64,000 nt of DNA from NCBI RefSeq assembly GCF_900108085.1, contig NZ_FNVR01000003.1, positions 248,001 to 312,000 on the forward strand. The letters are read 5' to 3'. The position numbers were made by a program, and so were the translations under genes. Positions 34,758-44,599 of the stretch are shown here, piece by piece. The notes beneath the pieces were generated by a model. That model ran no database searches. It had not been told where the DNA came from and was given only the letters and a program-made list of their open reading frames with translations. Position 1 is the stretch's first letter; each line of letters starts with the position of its first letter. Source of the DNA: Algoriphagus boritolerans DSM 17298 = JCM 18970. GTDB lineage: Bacteria > Bacteroidota > Bacteroidia > Cytophagales > Cyclobacteriaceae.

Positions 34758-35825
34758 ATGCTTCGAAAAATTTTTCTGGGAGTCTTTGCCACAGCCATGG
34801 TGCTGGTGATTGTCTATATGCTTGGTCCCAAAGTCAAAAGACAGGATTTGGTTATCCAATTTCCCGAGGTGCCGACAAGGTTATCCGAACTGAGTAACTA
34901 TGTCAAAAACCGCGAAGATAGTGTCATCGGCTTGAAACCGGGCAATGAAGCCTATATCCAGTGGGCAGACAGCAGTAACAAGGCCAAAACTCCCTATTCC
35001 ATTGTTTACATCCATGGATTTGGAGCCAGTCCAATGGAAGGTGACCCTGTGCATCGGTTTTTGGCCAGCCACTTTGGTGCAAACCTGTTTGTCACACGGC
35101 TTCCCGAACATGGTATCAGTCGGGCTAATGGAATGGAATATATGACTGCACAGAAACTTGCTGATGCAGCCGGGGAAGCCTATCAGATCGGAAAAAGCCT
35201 GGGGGACTCAGTGATCGTAGTCGGCACCTCAATGGGTGGAGCATTGACCCTATTATTGGCCAGTCAGCAGCCGGAGATTAAGTCGGTGATACTCTATTCA
35301 CCGGCTATTCGGGATAGAGGAGAAAGACTTGAGGCTTTTTTCAAACCGTGGATGAAGTTTTTGATGGAAAAAACTGCGATGAAAAACAAAGTAATCCAAC
35401 AAAATAGAGAAGGCGAAAAGAAAGCTTATTGGTCGGAAGAGTACCACATCAATGGCTATGAAAGTATCGCAACATTGATCTATAGCGAAATGAAGGCTGA
35501 GACTTTTGCTAAAATCAAGCAACCCCTTTTCATGGGCTACTACTATGAAAGCGATTCGGTTCAGGATTTTGTCGTGTCAGTACCTGAAATGCTGAAAATG
35601 TACAATCAGCTAGGTACGCCTGAAGGATTGAAAAAGGAGCAGGCATTTCCAAAATCCGGTGACCATGTCATCGCGTCAGCTATTACATCCGATGATTGGC
35701 AAGGGGTTTTGTTTGCCACAATTGATTTCTTGGAAAAAGTAGCAAAAGTCCCTCCCAAAGTGGAGTACCAAAATCAGATTGATGAATTGATCCAAGCAAA
35801 GGGAGTGATGGATGGGAATCGGTGA
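34758..35825 (+). CDS. Membrane-anchored alpha/beta hydrolase
   Basis: 355 aa. One N-terminal membrane helix (~5-23) anchors the enzyme facing the periplasm. The core has an oxyanion segment YIHGFGASP (near residue 82), the nucleophile elbow GTSMGG (Ser near 158) and a late SGDHV (His near 305), giving a complete Ser-His triad. Related lysophospholipase- or esterase-like enzymes act on lipid esters; the substrate is unknown. The lipoprotein gene immediately upstream belongs to the same unit. Confidence 0.82.
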   Translation: MLRKIFLGVFATAMVLVIVYMLGPKVKRQDLVIQFPEVPTRLSELSNYVKNREDSVIGLKPGNEAYIQWADSSNKAKTPYSIVYIHGFGASPMEGDPVHRFLASHFGANLFVTRLPEHGISRANGMEYMTAQKLADAAGEAYQIGKSLGDSVIVVGTSMGGALTLLLASQQPEIKSVILYSPAIRDRGERLEAFFKPWMKFLMEKTAMKNKVIQQNREGEKKAYWSEEYHINGYESIATLIYSEMKAETFAKIKQPLFMGYYYESDSVQDFVVSVPEMLKMYNQLGTPEGLKKEQAFPKSGDHVIASAITSDDWQGVLFATIDFLEKVAKVPPKVEYQNQIDELIQAKGVMDGNR

Positions 35826-36109
35826 TTTTTTTATGTGTAGCCGCAATGATGCACGTGCTCTAGATTTGGGGTATTTTGAAAGCGGATACACGTCCACAGA
35901 TGACTGTCAACAGCACATACAATTGGAACTCAATCCTACCATTTTTTGCGTACGTGCAGCTAAACGAATACACATATCACATATATTTTGTCTTCTACCT
36001 GTTGTCGCTTATATAGATTCGAAGTTGGGAGACCAAATACGGGAATAATTCGCACTTTAGCCTTCCGTCTCCGGTCTCTCGTGCTAAGCGAAGTCGAAGC
36101 ATCCCTCTC

Positions 36110-38014
36110 TTACAAATCCGCCTTAAAAGGCACGGCAGGAAGGTTCAGCTCATTCACTAAATTTACCTCCGGATTATCTGCCCAAGCGTAGCGAATTCCA
36201 ATTGGAACAATGCCTTCCGGAATGGTGATTTTCACTTCATCCTCTCCGGAAATCACACCAGTCACCACCTCAAATTGTCCTTCCGCGTCTTCCAGAATAA
36301 AACCTTTTACCTCATCCCCAGCGCTAAGCTTCAGTCCTTCTCCCACTTCAGCATACGTCAACGTCAACACATTTCCATCCTGCTTCACTTCCTGAAATAC
36401 CGGGCCTGAAGCCAAAATCTTCTCCCCAAAAGCCACTTTCTTGGCTTGAAGCCACAGCCGCTCTCCCACATCTTTTTTATTTCGGGGGTGAATGTCTTCT
36501 GCCTCACCGATATCAATAATTGTGGCCATTCCCGTGGCAGGAAGCTCCAAGGTCTGTCGCTGAGCCTCTCTCAAAAATGCCCAGTTACTTTCAGGCTGGG
36601 GTTCTTTCCGCTCCATGAAGTTTGCCAATTGGACGAACAAAAAGGGAAAATCACCAATATTCCATCTTACTCTCCAGTTGGTAATCATTGCACTGAATAG
36701 TTCCCGGTATTCTTCATGCCTACCCGCATTGCCTTCTCCCTGATACCAAATAGCACCCTTGATCGCATAGTTAGTCAGAGGAGCAATCATCGCGTTAAAC
36801 ATGAATCCAGGTTTCATATTGTGAAATTCGACGAGCGGCAATTGAGGTTCTACTATGTCATTGGAATAAGTCCAGGTCCCTTCCAAACTGATCTTTTTGC
36901 CATTCTGAGTCAAATACATCTGATCTTTTCGCCCGATAGCAGGGCGATTGTTCCAGGTATTTATCGCTCTGATTGTCAACACATTTTGACCTTTTCTCAA
37001 GATATCTGCTGGAATCGTCAAGTCAGGCACCGGTTCTCCCCAGTTTTTATAATGAACTTGAATTCCATTGACATAGATATAGGCCATCTGATCGATAAAT
37101 GGAAAAGTAAGCGTGGCTTCCCCTACGGAAGTCAAATTGAATTTTTTCCGCACCCAGGCGATATGCTCCAGCGGATTTCCGTCAGGAAGGGAAACAGATC
37201 TCCAATTGCTGTCATTGTATCCGGTGGAGGATACTTCCCCAGCCAGCAGGGAATCGGGACGGATGACCAGCTGATCCCGTTTTTCCCGTCTGATTTCATT
37301 TTCGGCGAGGATTTCCATCCATTTGACAGAGTCTGCAATCACTTTCTTGGACTCTTCGGTATAGGATCTGTCATCGATATCTGCCAGTACTTTAGCCTCA
37401 GTCCAACCTTCAGCAGGGGTTCCACCCCAGTTGGATTCGATGATTCCCACGGGCACATTCTTTTCCAGATGATTTTGCTTCGCAAAAAACCAGGCGACGG
37501 CCGAGAAATCAGGCAAATTATCGCTGTTTGCCACCTTCCAACTTCCGTTACGGACATCCTTTTTTTCGATGACACTGTAGTCTTTTTCCACCTTAAAAAA
37601 TCGAATCATGGGAAAGTCCGCATTTGCAAACTCCGCTTCCGCACCGATTACCCCTTGCTTAAGGGGCCATTCCATATTGGATTGCCCTCCTGCAAGCCAA
37701 ACATCGCCTACGTAGACATCTTTGATCGTTTGTAGGTTCACCTGAAGTTCAAATGGTCCTCCCGCCAACAACGGCGGCAATGAAACTGACCAGGTACTGT
37801 CCGGCAGCACTTTGGAGCTTCCCACTGCCCCTGCAATACTTGCCCGGATTTTTTCATTTGGAATTCCCCTCCCCCAGATTTTAATCGGCATCTCCCGCTG
37901 TACGACCATCCCTTCAGAGATCAGCTTTGGAAATACCACTTCCGAGTCCGGCTTGTCAAATTCGCAAGCGAGAAATAGAGGAAATAAGAGCAGAATAAGA
38001 AGGTTACTTTTCAA
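36110..38014 (-). CDS. SASA-family acetylesterase (sialate O-acetylesterase type)
   Basis: 634 aa lipoprotein (LFPLFLAC lipobox). An N-terminal beta domain is followed by an SGNH hydrolase whose motifs are GGQSNMEWPL (nucleophile Ser near 115), IWYQGEGNAG (near 435) and EDIHPRNK (Asp/His, near 525); a galactose-binding-like beta domain is inserted around 265-385. Annotated sialate O-acetylesterases in plant-polysaccharide loci often remove acetyl groups from xylan or xyloglucan, the likely role here given the GH9 and GH5 neighbours. It is the last gene of the SusCD operon. Confidence 0.85.
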   Translation of the reverse strand: MKSNLLILLLFPLFLACEFDKPDSEVVFPKLISEGMVVQREMPIKIWGRGIPNEKIRASIAGAVGSSKVLPDSTWSVSLPPLLAGGPFELQVNLQTIKDVYVGDVWLAGGQSNMEWPLKQGVIGAEAEFANADFPMIRFFKVEKDYSVIEKKDVRNGSWKVANSDNLPDFSAVAWFFAKQNHLEKNVPVGIIESNWGGTPAEGWTEAKVLADIDDRSYTEESKKVIADSVKWMEILAENEIRREKRDQLVIRPDSLLAGEVSSTGYNDSNWRSVSLPDGNPLEHIAWVRKKFNLTSVGEATLTFPFIDQMAYIYVNGIQVHYKNWGEPVPDLTIPADILRKGQNVLTIRAINTWNNRPAIGRKDQMYLTQNGKKISLEGTWTYSNDIVEPQLPLVEFHNMKPGFMFNAMIAPLTNYAIKGAIWYQGEGNAGRHEEYRELFSAMITNWRVRWNIGDFPFLFVQLANFMERKEPQPESNWAFLREAQRQTLELPATGMATIIDIGEAEDIHPRNKKDVGERLWLQAKKVAFGEKILASGPVFQEVKQDGNVLTLTYAEVGEGLKLSAGDEVKGFILEDAEGQFEVVTGVISGEDEVKITIPEGIVPIGIRYAWADNPEVNLVNELNLPAVPFKADL

Positions 38015-38102
38015 GGGTTGTTGGCTGTTTAGTTGGGCAATTTCCTGAAAAAAAATGATTTATCAGCACCGTTTATAATCGTATCCAACCGAAAAGCTCA
38101 AA

Positions 38103-39860
38103 TTATTTCCCATTTTTCTCAATAGCCTGAATTGCATTTACTAAAAAAGCAAAAGGGGCATTCCAGTTGATAGCGATTTCGTTTGAAGCATAGCTGCAGT
38201 CCAGATCGGTAAATGACTCATCTGGAACATCACTCGGATAGTCACAGTTGTCTTGTTGTGAAGGATTTGGCCCACCTACTAAAAATCCTGGTAAAGCAGG
38301 TAAATCAGGTCTGGAAATCGCAAGTCTATGGTGGGGGTGCATTGGCGTCTTCCTTCCAAACCCGGTCACATAACTAAATCCAGTGGCATTTCTGCCTAAA
38401 ATGTAATCTAGATTTGATTTTGCACTTTGCAGATAATCTGTCTTTCCAGACAATCTATAGGCTTCCAAAAGTAAAATTCCCTGATTGGATGCCACAGCAT
38501 TACTCCCCCAGATAAAGTCCTTGGGATTACCCCCCATCGGGGAAGAATAAGCCTGAGAAAGTCCAGCTTGGTGATAGGAATCTGCAGCTGCAATCAGGTT
38601 TACCTTCAGCATCGAAAGCCACTCCCGGGGGATTTGATCAAGAGAATCCTCATTTCGAAGCAAGGAATAATAACCCATCCACTTTACCTGAGACCAAGAA
38701 GGGAGTTGGTAATCTTGGTTGGCTGACGCTAAAATATCCCAATATTCCAAGTTTTGAGTAACGATATACAGTTCAGAAGCCGCCCAAATCCATTCATCGG
38801 TAAGGTTTTGATCACCATAAGCTCCAGTGAGGACCTCGGGTTTAAAGGTTTTATTCAAATCATTTTGACGATAATAGACTTCTGGATTTTGAATAGCCCA
38901 ATTCCATGCTTTCTCAGCTGCTTTCAGATAAACGACAGCACCCTCAGGAGAGAAAGGTTTAAAAATCCTGGCAGCCTGGGCCATCACAGCCGCAAAATCC
39001 AAAGTGGCTGCAGTTCCTTTACTGACAAAATAGCGTTGGTTGACTGCCTTGTGAGGTTCCACCATTCCCTCAAAACGGGCTGTGGTCAATTTGTGGTAGA
39101 CCCCGCCATCCGCAGGATCTTGCATCGTCAGCATCCATTCCAGGTTCCATAAGACCTCGTCCAAGATATCAGGCACGGCATTCCCGGATTCAGGAATAGA
39201 GAGATTTTGCTCAGCAAAATAATTGGGATAAACCTCATACAAAGACATGAGCGTCCCCATGGTTATTCCGCTGTTGACAATGTATTTGTTATAATCTCCT
39301 GCATCGTACCACCCTTTGGGAGCCGATAGAATCGTGCCTTCCGGTCTCAAGTCACTGGCAGCTGAGGGATGAATGGCAACCTGATCATCCGGATGGCCAG
39401 CTTTTCTTGCCCAGATTCCAGCAAATTCCTCCGGTAAATCGGTGGAGGCACGTTGAAAATAAAAAGCTTTTAGAGATGCCTTACCCAATTCCTCATACAC
39501 CTGAGAATGAATCGCAAATGGATAGGATTTACCTATTTCAGGAATCCCTATTTCATAATTGCCCGTAGTGGAAAAGTCACTGAAATCAAGTTTCCACGCT
39601 GATTTACCTGAAAGAGTTTTTGCATCACTTTTCTCTGCGATGCCTTCAAAAACGATCTTTTCATTCTCGATGTCCCACAAAAAAAACGATCCTACCTGAT
39701 CTTCTGAAAGTACAATCGCAACTTTATGCTGCTCCGGAAAAAAACCAAGCTGGTTTATCCGAATGGCTTCATTTAGCTCAAGTGAATTTGTGAGTTGATT
39801 TGTGGCACATCCAGTCCAAAGCGAACCTATTATAAAAACTAGCAGCAACTTAATTGACAT
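38103..39860 (-). CDS. Glycoside hydrolase family 9 endoglucanase
   Basis: 585 aa lipoprotein (LWTGC lipobox). An N-terminal Ig-like CelD_N domain (about 30-115, INQLGFFPEQHKVAIVL) precedes the (alpha/alpha)6 barrel. The catalytic Asp pair is in WYDAGDYNKY (near 192) and the acid Glu in YASNEIAINWNAPF (near 565), so the site is complete. GH9 enzymes are inverting endo-beta-1,4-glucanases acting on cellulose, xyloglucan or mixed-linkage glucan at the cell surface. Part of the SusCD operon, 88 bases before the esterase. Confidence 0.93.
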   Translation of the reverse strand: MSIKLLLVFIIGSLWTGCATNQLTNSLELNEAIRINQLGFFPEQHKVAIVLSEDQVGSFFLWDIENEKIVFEGIAEKSDAKTLSGKSAWKLDFSDFSTTGNYEIGIPEIGKSYPFAIHSQVYEELGKASLKAFYFQRASTDLPEEFAGIWARKAGHPDDQVAIHPSAASDLRPEGTILSAPKGWYDAGDYNKYIVNSGITMGTLMSLYEVYPNYFAEQNLSIPESGNAVPDILDEVLWNLEWMLTMQDPADGGVYHKLTTARFEGMVEPHKAVNQRYFVSKGTAATLDFAAVMAQAARIFKPFSPEGAVVYLKAAEKAWNWAIQNPEVYYRQNDLNKTFKPEVLTGAYGDQNLTDEWIWAASELYIVTQNLEYWDILASANQDYQLPSWSQVKWMGYYSLLRNEDSLDQIPREWLSMLKVNLIAAADSYHQAGLSQAYSSPMGGNPKDFIWGSNAVASNQGILLLEAYRLSGKTDYLQSAKSNLDYILGRNATGFSYVTGFGRKTPMHPHHRLAISRPDLPALPGFLVGGPNPSQQDNCDYPSDVPDESFTDLDCSYASNEIAINWNAPFAFLVNAIQAIEKNGK

Positions 39861-39909
39861 AGTATTGTAATCTGATTTCCAATGATTTGAATTCTATTTG
39901 AGGAAAGTT

Positions 39910-42900
39910 TTATTCAATTATTTGAAAAGAATGTAATCCTACATTTCTGATTCCCAGCCAGATGGTTTGACCAATTTTTTTCGATTGCGTGATCTCTTTA
40001 TCCAGTTTTAGGCCTGATTCTGTCTGGAGGACAGACTTCCATTTTCCTGACTCCTTTTCCAGCAAAAACCCTTGATTCCCTGCTATTTTTCCGATTTTCA
40101 GCCTCGGACTATCCAAGTTTCCAAACAGCAACAGCTCCATTTTCCCCTCTTTCCCGAGGATGGAAATCGCAGCGTTTATCGGCGAATACTGCGTGGAAAA
40201 GGGGATTTCCACGGGTTCAAACGTTCCATTTTTAAGTGTGAAAAGGTGTGTTTCCAGCGTTTCTGCTGTAATAATTTCTGCTTTAGAAAGTTCCTGCTCG
40301 GTAAGAATCCCGGAAATCTCAGCGGTGGAGAAACTCCCGTAATCTGAAAAAAGTGCCTTCTTTCTATACATCTGTCCTGCGAGTTCGTCTCTGGACAAAA
40401 GTGGATATTCCTTCCCCTGCACCGGGAGAGTCACAATCGGATCAACGGAGCCATTTTCATCAAAATCCGCAAAATAAATCCGAAGTGGAACCTCCTGGGT
40501 TGTTTTCAACCGTGAGTTCAATCCCCAATTCCCCGCTAAAAGCTCGGGGGTTCCATCCCCATCCAAATCTTCTACAAGCAAACTTCTCCACATGCCCGTT
40601 TCGCCTGATGGAAAAAAGGTATCAGATAAATCCTGCAGCTTTCCATTTTTCGCAGAAAAAACCCTGATTCGGTCAAATTCAGCAGCGACGACCAGTTCCT
40701 CAATTCCATCTCCATCAAGCTCAACCGCAACTGCTGCCTTTACCCGCTTGAGCTTTTCCAAAAGCGGATCTACTACGGCATCAATTTGATTTCCACTCCA
40801 TTTCAAAAGATAAGAGCCATCTGATTCAGGCCAACGGCCAGGAATATAACCGCCTCCGATGAAAATCTCTTTTTGACCATCGCCATCAAAATCCCAAGCG
40901 ATGGAAACTGAAGTGCTTGTGAGATTCCTTGGCGAAAATCCTCCTGGGGCTGGCTTAAATTCTCCTTTTCCGTCGTTCAATAACATCTGATCCTGAAGTC
41001 TGGAATCGGATTTAGACAAATCTTCATATCCGCCTTTTCCCAAGAAAATATCCAGGTCCCCATCTCCGTCGGCATCAAGGATTAAAATCGAGGAAATTCC
41101 AATTCCCTGGACAGGAATTCGTTTAGCAGCTGTTTTGGAAGGGTTTTCTCCATCAAACACCAAAAGGAAATCCTCAAAACTAGAAGATATCAATTCAGGT
41201 AAACCATCACCATCCAAGTCTCCACTAGCCAATATCGGCCCCGGTTGACTAAGCGAATAAAGCAATTGGCTCTGTCTCTTGAAATCATTGAAACTCTCAG
41301 TTGGAGCATCGAAAATAACTTCGGAAGAAAACTGAAATCTGCCTTTCGGCTCAGATTTAAGTGCCGACTTTACCACAGCATCCACCAGTTTGAGTTCTAT
41401 TTGCTGGTTTGCAGTTGGTGAAATGACAGTCTGGCTTTCTCCGCTAGGCCAGTTGATACGAATAGAATCGATGCTGGGACTTTCCAATCCGAAATGAAGG
41501 ATGGAAGTGACATTCCCCTGAAATCCTTTGTAAATCTGTTGTTGCTGGTATTGAACAGTAGTCCCTTGGTAAATTCGAATTTTGGCACCGATTCCGTCAG
41601 AATTTGAAGAAGAACCGATCAATTTCACCTGAAGATAATTTCCAATATTTCGATCACTTGCAAGATTTTGATAAATCTGAGCGGGTTCGTTGAGATTATT
41701 GATGATCAAATCAAGGTCGCCATCCTGATCCAAATCGGCATACACCGCGCCATTGCTATTACCGGGTGTGTCCAAGCCCCATTCCGCTGATGAATTTCTG
41801 AAGTTTAGTCCGTTGAGATTTCTGAAAGCATAATTCCCGATCTTGGTTGCAGGCATGCTGTTGATCAATTCCATTACCTGTTGCTGGTTTGGTCTTGACT
41901 CCTGCAATACTTGCTGTCTGTAGTTGATGAAATCGAGATTTGTGAAGTCTTTCAAAAATCCATTGGAAACAAATAAATCGGTATAGCCGTCATTGTCAAA
42001 ATCAGCGAATAACGGCGTCCAACTCCAATCTGTTGTAGAAATTCCAGCTGCCTGCCCCACTTCAGAAAAAGTACCGTTTCCATTATTCAATTGCAACATA
42101 TTCCGCATCAATTGATGGTGAAGTCCCACCTCCAAAAAAAGCTTGTAATGCTCGTAATTCTCGGGGCTGTGAAGCAGTTTTTGGCGTTTGTTATCCTCAG
42201 GAAGCATATCCAGCGAGATCAAGTCCAGGTTTCCATCCCGATTGATGTCAGCATCATCTATTCCCATGGAGTACAAACTGGTATGTGTAAAAGCTGAGTG
42301 TAGGTGATTGACAAATGTGCCATCCCCTTGATTGACGTAGAAGTAGTCCGGGGAAGAATAGTCGTTTCCGATGTAGATATCGGGCCATCCATCTTCATTG
42401 AAGTCTCCGATGATCGCCCCCAAACCGTAACTTAAGATTCCCGTGTCAATTCCTATTTCTGAGGAAACGTCCCGGAATTGGCCGTTTTCATTTCTGTAAA
42501 CTTTGCTCGAACTCAAGGTGTCCTTGGTCCGGAGCATCGTTTTAAATGCATTTGCATTCAGGTTACTGTAAAGAATTGGATTGTGATTGAGCAGGAGCAT
42601 ATCCAAGTCACCGTCCCGATCCAAGTCAGCAAAATAGGCCGAAGTAGAAAAAGCCGGATCGTCAAGTCCAAAATCTTTGGCTTGCTCTTTATAAAAAGGA
42701 ATGCCTTTGGAATCCAGTCCCTGATTGACAAAAAGTTGATTTCTTCGCTGACCAGCAGGCAAATCACCAGAATAGCAGACATAAATATCCAGCAATCCAT
42801 CCGCGTTGATATCCACCATAACCGCGCCGGTAGCCCAGGCATTTTCCCGGCCTCCAGTGGCTGTAGCGAGGGTGATATCCCGGAATTTCATTTGTCCAAG

Positions 42901-43188
42901 ATTCAGGAAAAGTTTGTTTAGTCCTTGATTCGAGGTAAAATACAGATCCTCGAGCCCATCATTGTTCACGTCGCCCACAGCTACCCCACCACCGTTGTAG
43001 AAATATTGGTAAGTGAGAATATTGGCTTGGGCGGTTTCTTGGATTTGATTGGTGAATTGAACGCCAGAGGAATCTGGATTTACTAAAGTAAAAAGTGTCT
43101 CCTCGACTGCCTTTTCTTTTGCGCAGCTGAAAAAAAAGCATGATGCCGAAGCAAACAATGCGATGAACGATAATCGATGGAGTTGCAA
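39910..43188 (-). CDS. FG-GAP/VCBS repeat lipoprotein with ASPIC/UnbV domain
   Basis: 1092 aa. Lipobox FFSC at about residue 22. The body is a series of FG-GAP/VCBS beta-propeller repeats with Ca2+-binding DxDxDG loops (DVNNDGLEDLYF, DLDRDGDLDMLL, DLDQDGDLDLII), interrupted near residue 530-595 by an ASPIC/UnbV domain (GIGAKIRIYQG ... INWPSGESQ), then more repeats. Such CRTAC1-like proteins are frequent beside SusC/SusD genes in Bacteroidota; they likely bind glycan or protein at the cell surface, but no activity is established from sequence. Confidence 0.85.
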   Translation of the reverse strand: MQLHRLSFIALFASASCFFFSCAKEKAVEETLFTLVNPDSSGVQFTNQIQETAQANILTYQYFYNGGGVAVGDVNNDGLEDLYFTSNQGLNKLFLNLGQMKFRDITLATATGGRENAWATGAVMVDINADGLLDIYVCYSGDLPAGQRRNQLFVNQGLDSKGIPFYKEQAKDFGLDDPAFSTSAYFADLDRDGDLDMLLLNHNPILYSNLNANAFKTMLRTKDTLSSSKVYRNENGQFRDVSSEIGIDTGILSYGLGAIIGDFNEDGWPDIYIGNDYSSPDYFYVNQGDGTFVNHLHSAFTHTSLYSMGIDDADINRDGNLDLISLDMLPEDNKRQKLLHSPENYEHYKLFLEVGLHHQLMRNMLQLNNGNGTFSEVGQAAGISTTDWSWTPLFADFDNDGYTDLFVSNGFLKDFTNLDFINYRQQVLQESRPNQQQVMELINSMPATKIGNYAFRNLNGLNFRNSSAEWGLDTPGNSNGAVYADLDQDGDLDLIINNLNEPAQIYQNLASDRNIGNYLQVKLIGSSSNSDGIGAKIRIYQGTTVQYQQQQIYKGFQGNVTSILHFGLESPSIDSIRINWPSGESQTVISPTANQQIELKLVDAVVKSALKSEPKGRFQFSSEVIFDAPTESFNDFKRQSQLLYSLSQPGPILASGDLDGDGLPELISSSFEDFLLVFDGENPSKTAAKRIPVQGIGISSILILDADGDGDLDIFLGKGGYEDLSKSDSRLQDQMLLNDGKGEFKPAPGGFSPRNLTSTSVSIAWDFDGDGQKEIFIGGGYIPGRWPESDGSYLLKWSGNQIDAVVDPLLEKLKRVKAAVAVELDGDGIEELVVAAEFDRIRVFSAKNGKLQDLSDTFFPSGETGMWRSLLVEDLDGDGTPELLAGNWGLNSRLKTTQEVPLRIYFADFDENGSVDPIVTLPVQGKEYPLLSRDELAGQMYRKKALFSDYGSFSTAEISGILTEQELSKAEIITAETLETHLFTLKNGTFEPVEIPFSTQYSPINAAISILGKEGKMELLLFGNLDSPRLKIGKIAGNQGFLLEKESGKWKSVLQTESGLKLDKEITQSKKIGQTIWLGIRNVGLHSFQIIE

Positions 43189-43290
43189 AGGAATCAGGGG
43201 ACTAAGTCTTGGTTCTAAAGTGTTTGAAAAAATCTCCGAAGCAGAACATTCCGCCTCGGAGATCGAAAATAAAAAACCGTCTATGAATTA

Positions 43291-44568
43291 TTAATTTATT
43301 GCTCTTACTACACGCACATTGTCTATACCTACTACAGCTCTGATATCAGAGGAGGTGGTATTTATGATTAGCAATCTAAGTTGCTTCACTCCACCCCCGT
43401 CGCCTGCTAGTAAGTCGGCGTAGGTATTCAATCTGGTGTTTCCGTTGGTCAATCTATTCATCGCGACAGATATGGTATGCCAGCTTCCATCTGTGGCTCG
43501 GATGACCTCTGACAAAGGCACATCGAATGATAATTCGTTGCCGTTTTTGTCAGGATACCAAAGCTGAACATTAAGTCCTGAGATATTTTCTGTGGTATTG
43601 ATGGCAAGTTCAAAACGAATGTCAAAACTTGCTGCCGGAGCTCCAGGGCTGTATTCTTCAGCTGGTGCAGTTGGGAAAATTTGAACTCCACCCCAGTTTG
43701 CCAGGTTGATGACTTTGTCATTGTTCCATCCATAGCTTGCCGGGAAAGGTTGATTCATTCCGGCAAAGTTCCCCTCTAACCCTTCGATTCCAGGTTGAGA
43801 TGGTTTGATCATTTCACCGGAGATTCCCCATCCCCAATTCCATGGCCATTCTAAAGCTCCATTGGTATCAAAATCAGCAAACATTCCTTTTCCATTATAG
43901 ATCTGAGTATTTCTGTTCGTTGCAGATCCACCACTTCTGGTGACCACTGAAATGGACTGAGATTCACTGAAATCCAAACCTTCGGGAACTTTCACAGTCA
44001 GTGTAGTTCCCGCAGAATTGGTCTGAAATCCTGAAGTCACAAATACATCCTCCCCGGGAAAATAAACTGTATCCACAAAGTAGAAGTAACGACCGAATAG
44101 TGTCAAATCATCACCAGCCTTTACATACTGATTTTTAACCTGAAGAATCTGAGGAGCCGGTGGAAGGGTTTGAAAATCAATTACTGATTCTCCACTTTTA
44201 GTCACCAATCTCAGTTTGTTTGGCACGTTTGGATCGGTCGCTACCGTGGGCACACTATCCCCTACGGTTACAATTACGCTGTTGTTGGTCACATAGGCAG
44301 TATTGACACCCAAGGGATAATCGTTCAGATACACTTCCTGAGTACCAAGCAAGTTGGTTCCAAGTATTGCGATCGTACTTCCCAATGTTGCGGAAGTGAA
44401 TGCGCTGTCCACCGTGGTGGGGTCAGTAGTCCTTACCCGCTCGATGGTGGGTGGACCTACATTGATTACCTCTTCCTCCTGGCATGCGCCAAGTACAATA
44501 GTCAACAGCAGCATGCTTGCTACAATGACTGAGCTGGAGGATTGATTGATATATTTTTTGATTTGCAT
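43291..44568 (-). CDS. Surface glycan-binding lipoprotein (IPT/TIG type)
   Basis: 425 aa, lipobox VLGAC at about residue 29. Two IPT/TIG Ig-like domains in tandem (about 45-130 and 135-215) are followed by a C-terminal beta-sandwich (230-425) that includes NWGWGISGEMIKPSQPG with exposed Trp, suited to sugar stacking. It lies directly after susD (31 bases), the place where surface glycan-binding proteins are encoded in polysaccharide utilisation loci. It should help SusCD capture the polysaccharide outside the cell. Confidence 0.8.
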   Translation of the reverse strand: MQIKKYINQSSSSVIVASMLLLTIVLGACQEEEVINVGPPTIERVRTTDPTTVDSAFTSATLGSTIAILGTNLLGTQEVYLNDYPLGVNTAYVTNNSVIVTVGDSVPTVATDPNVPNKLRLVTKSGESVIDFQTLPPAPQILQVKNQYVKAGDDLTLFGRYFYFVDTVYFPGEDVFVTSGFQTNSAGTTLTVKVPEGLDFSESQSISVVTRSGGSATNRNTQIYNGKGMFADFDTNGALEWPWNWGWGISGEMIKPSQPGIEGLEGNFAGMNQPFPASYGWNNDKVINLANWGGVQIFPTAPAEEYSPGAPAASFDIRFELAINTTENISGLNVQLWYPDKNGNELSFDVPLSEVIRATDGSWHTISVAMNRLTNGNTRLNTYADLLAGDGGGVKQLRLLIINTTSSDIRAVVGIDNVRVVRAIN

Positions 44569-44599
44569 ATGCTTTACATTTGAGTTACTTATTTACTGA

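Noticed and set aside
36716..37735. 339-aa plus-strand ORF
   Set aside because: Antisense to the SASA esterase with conserved catalytic motifs on the other strand.
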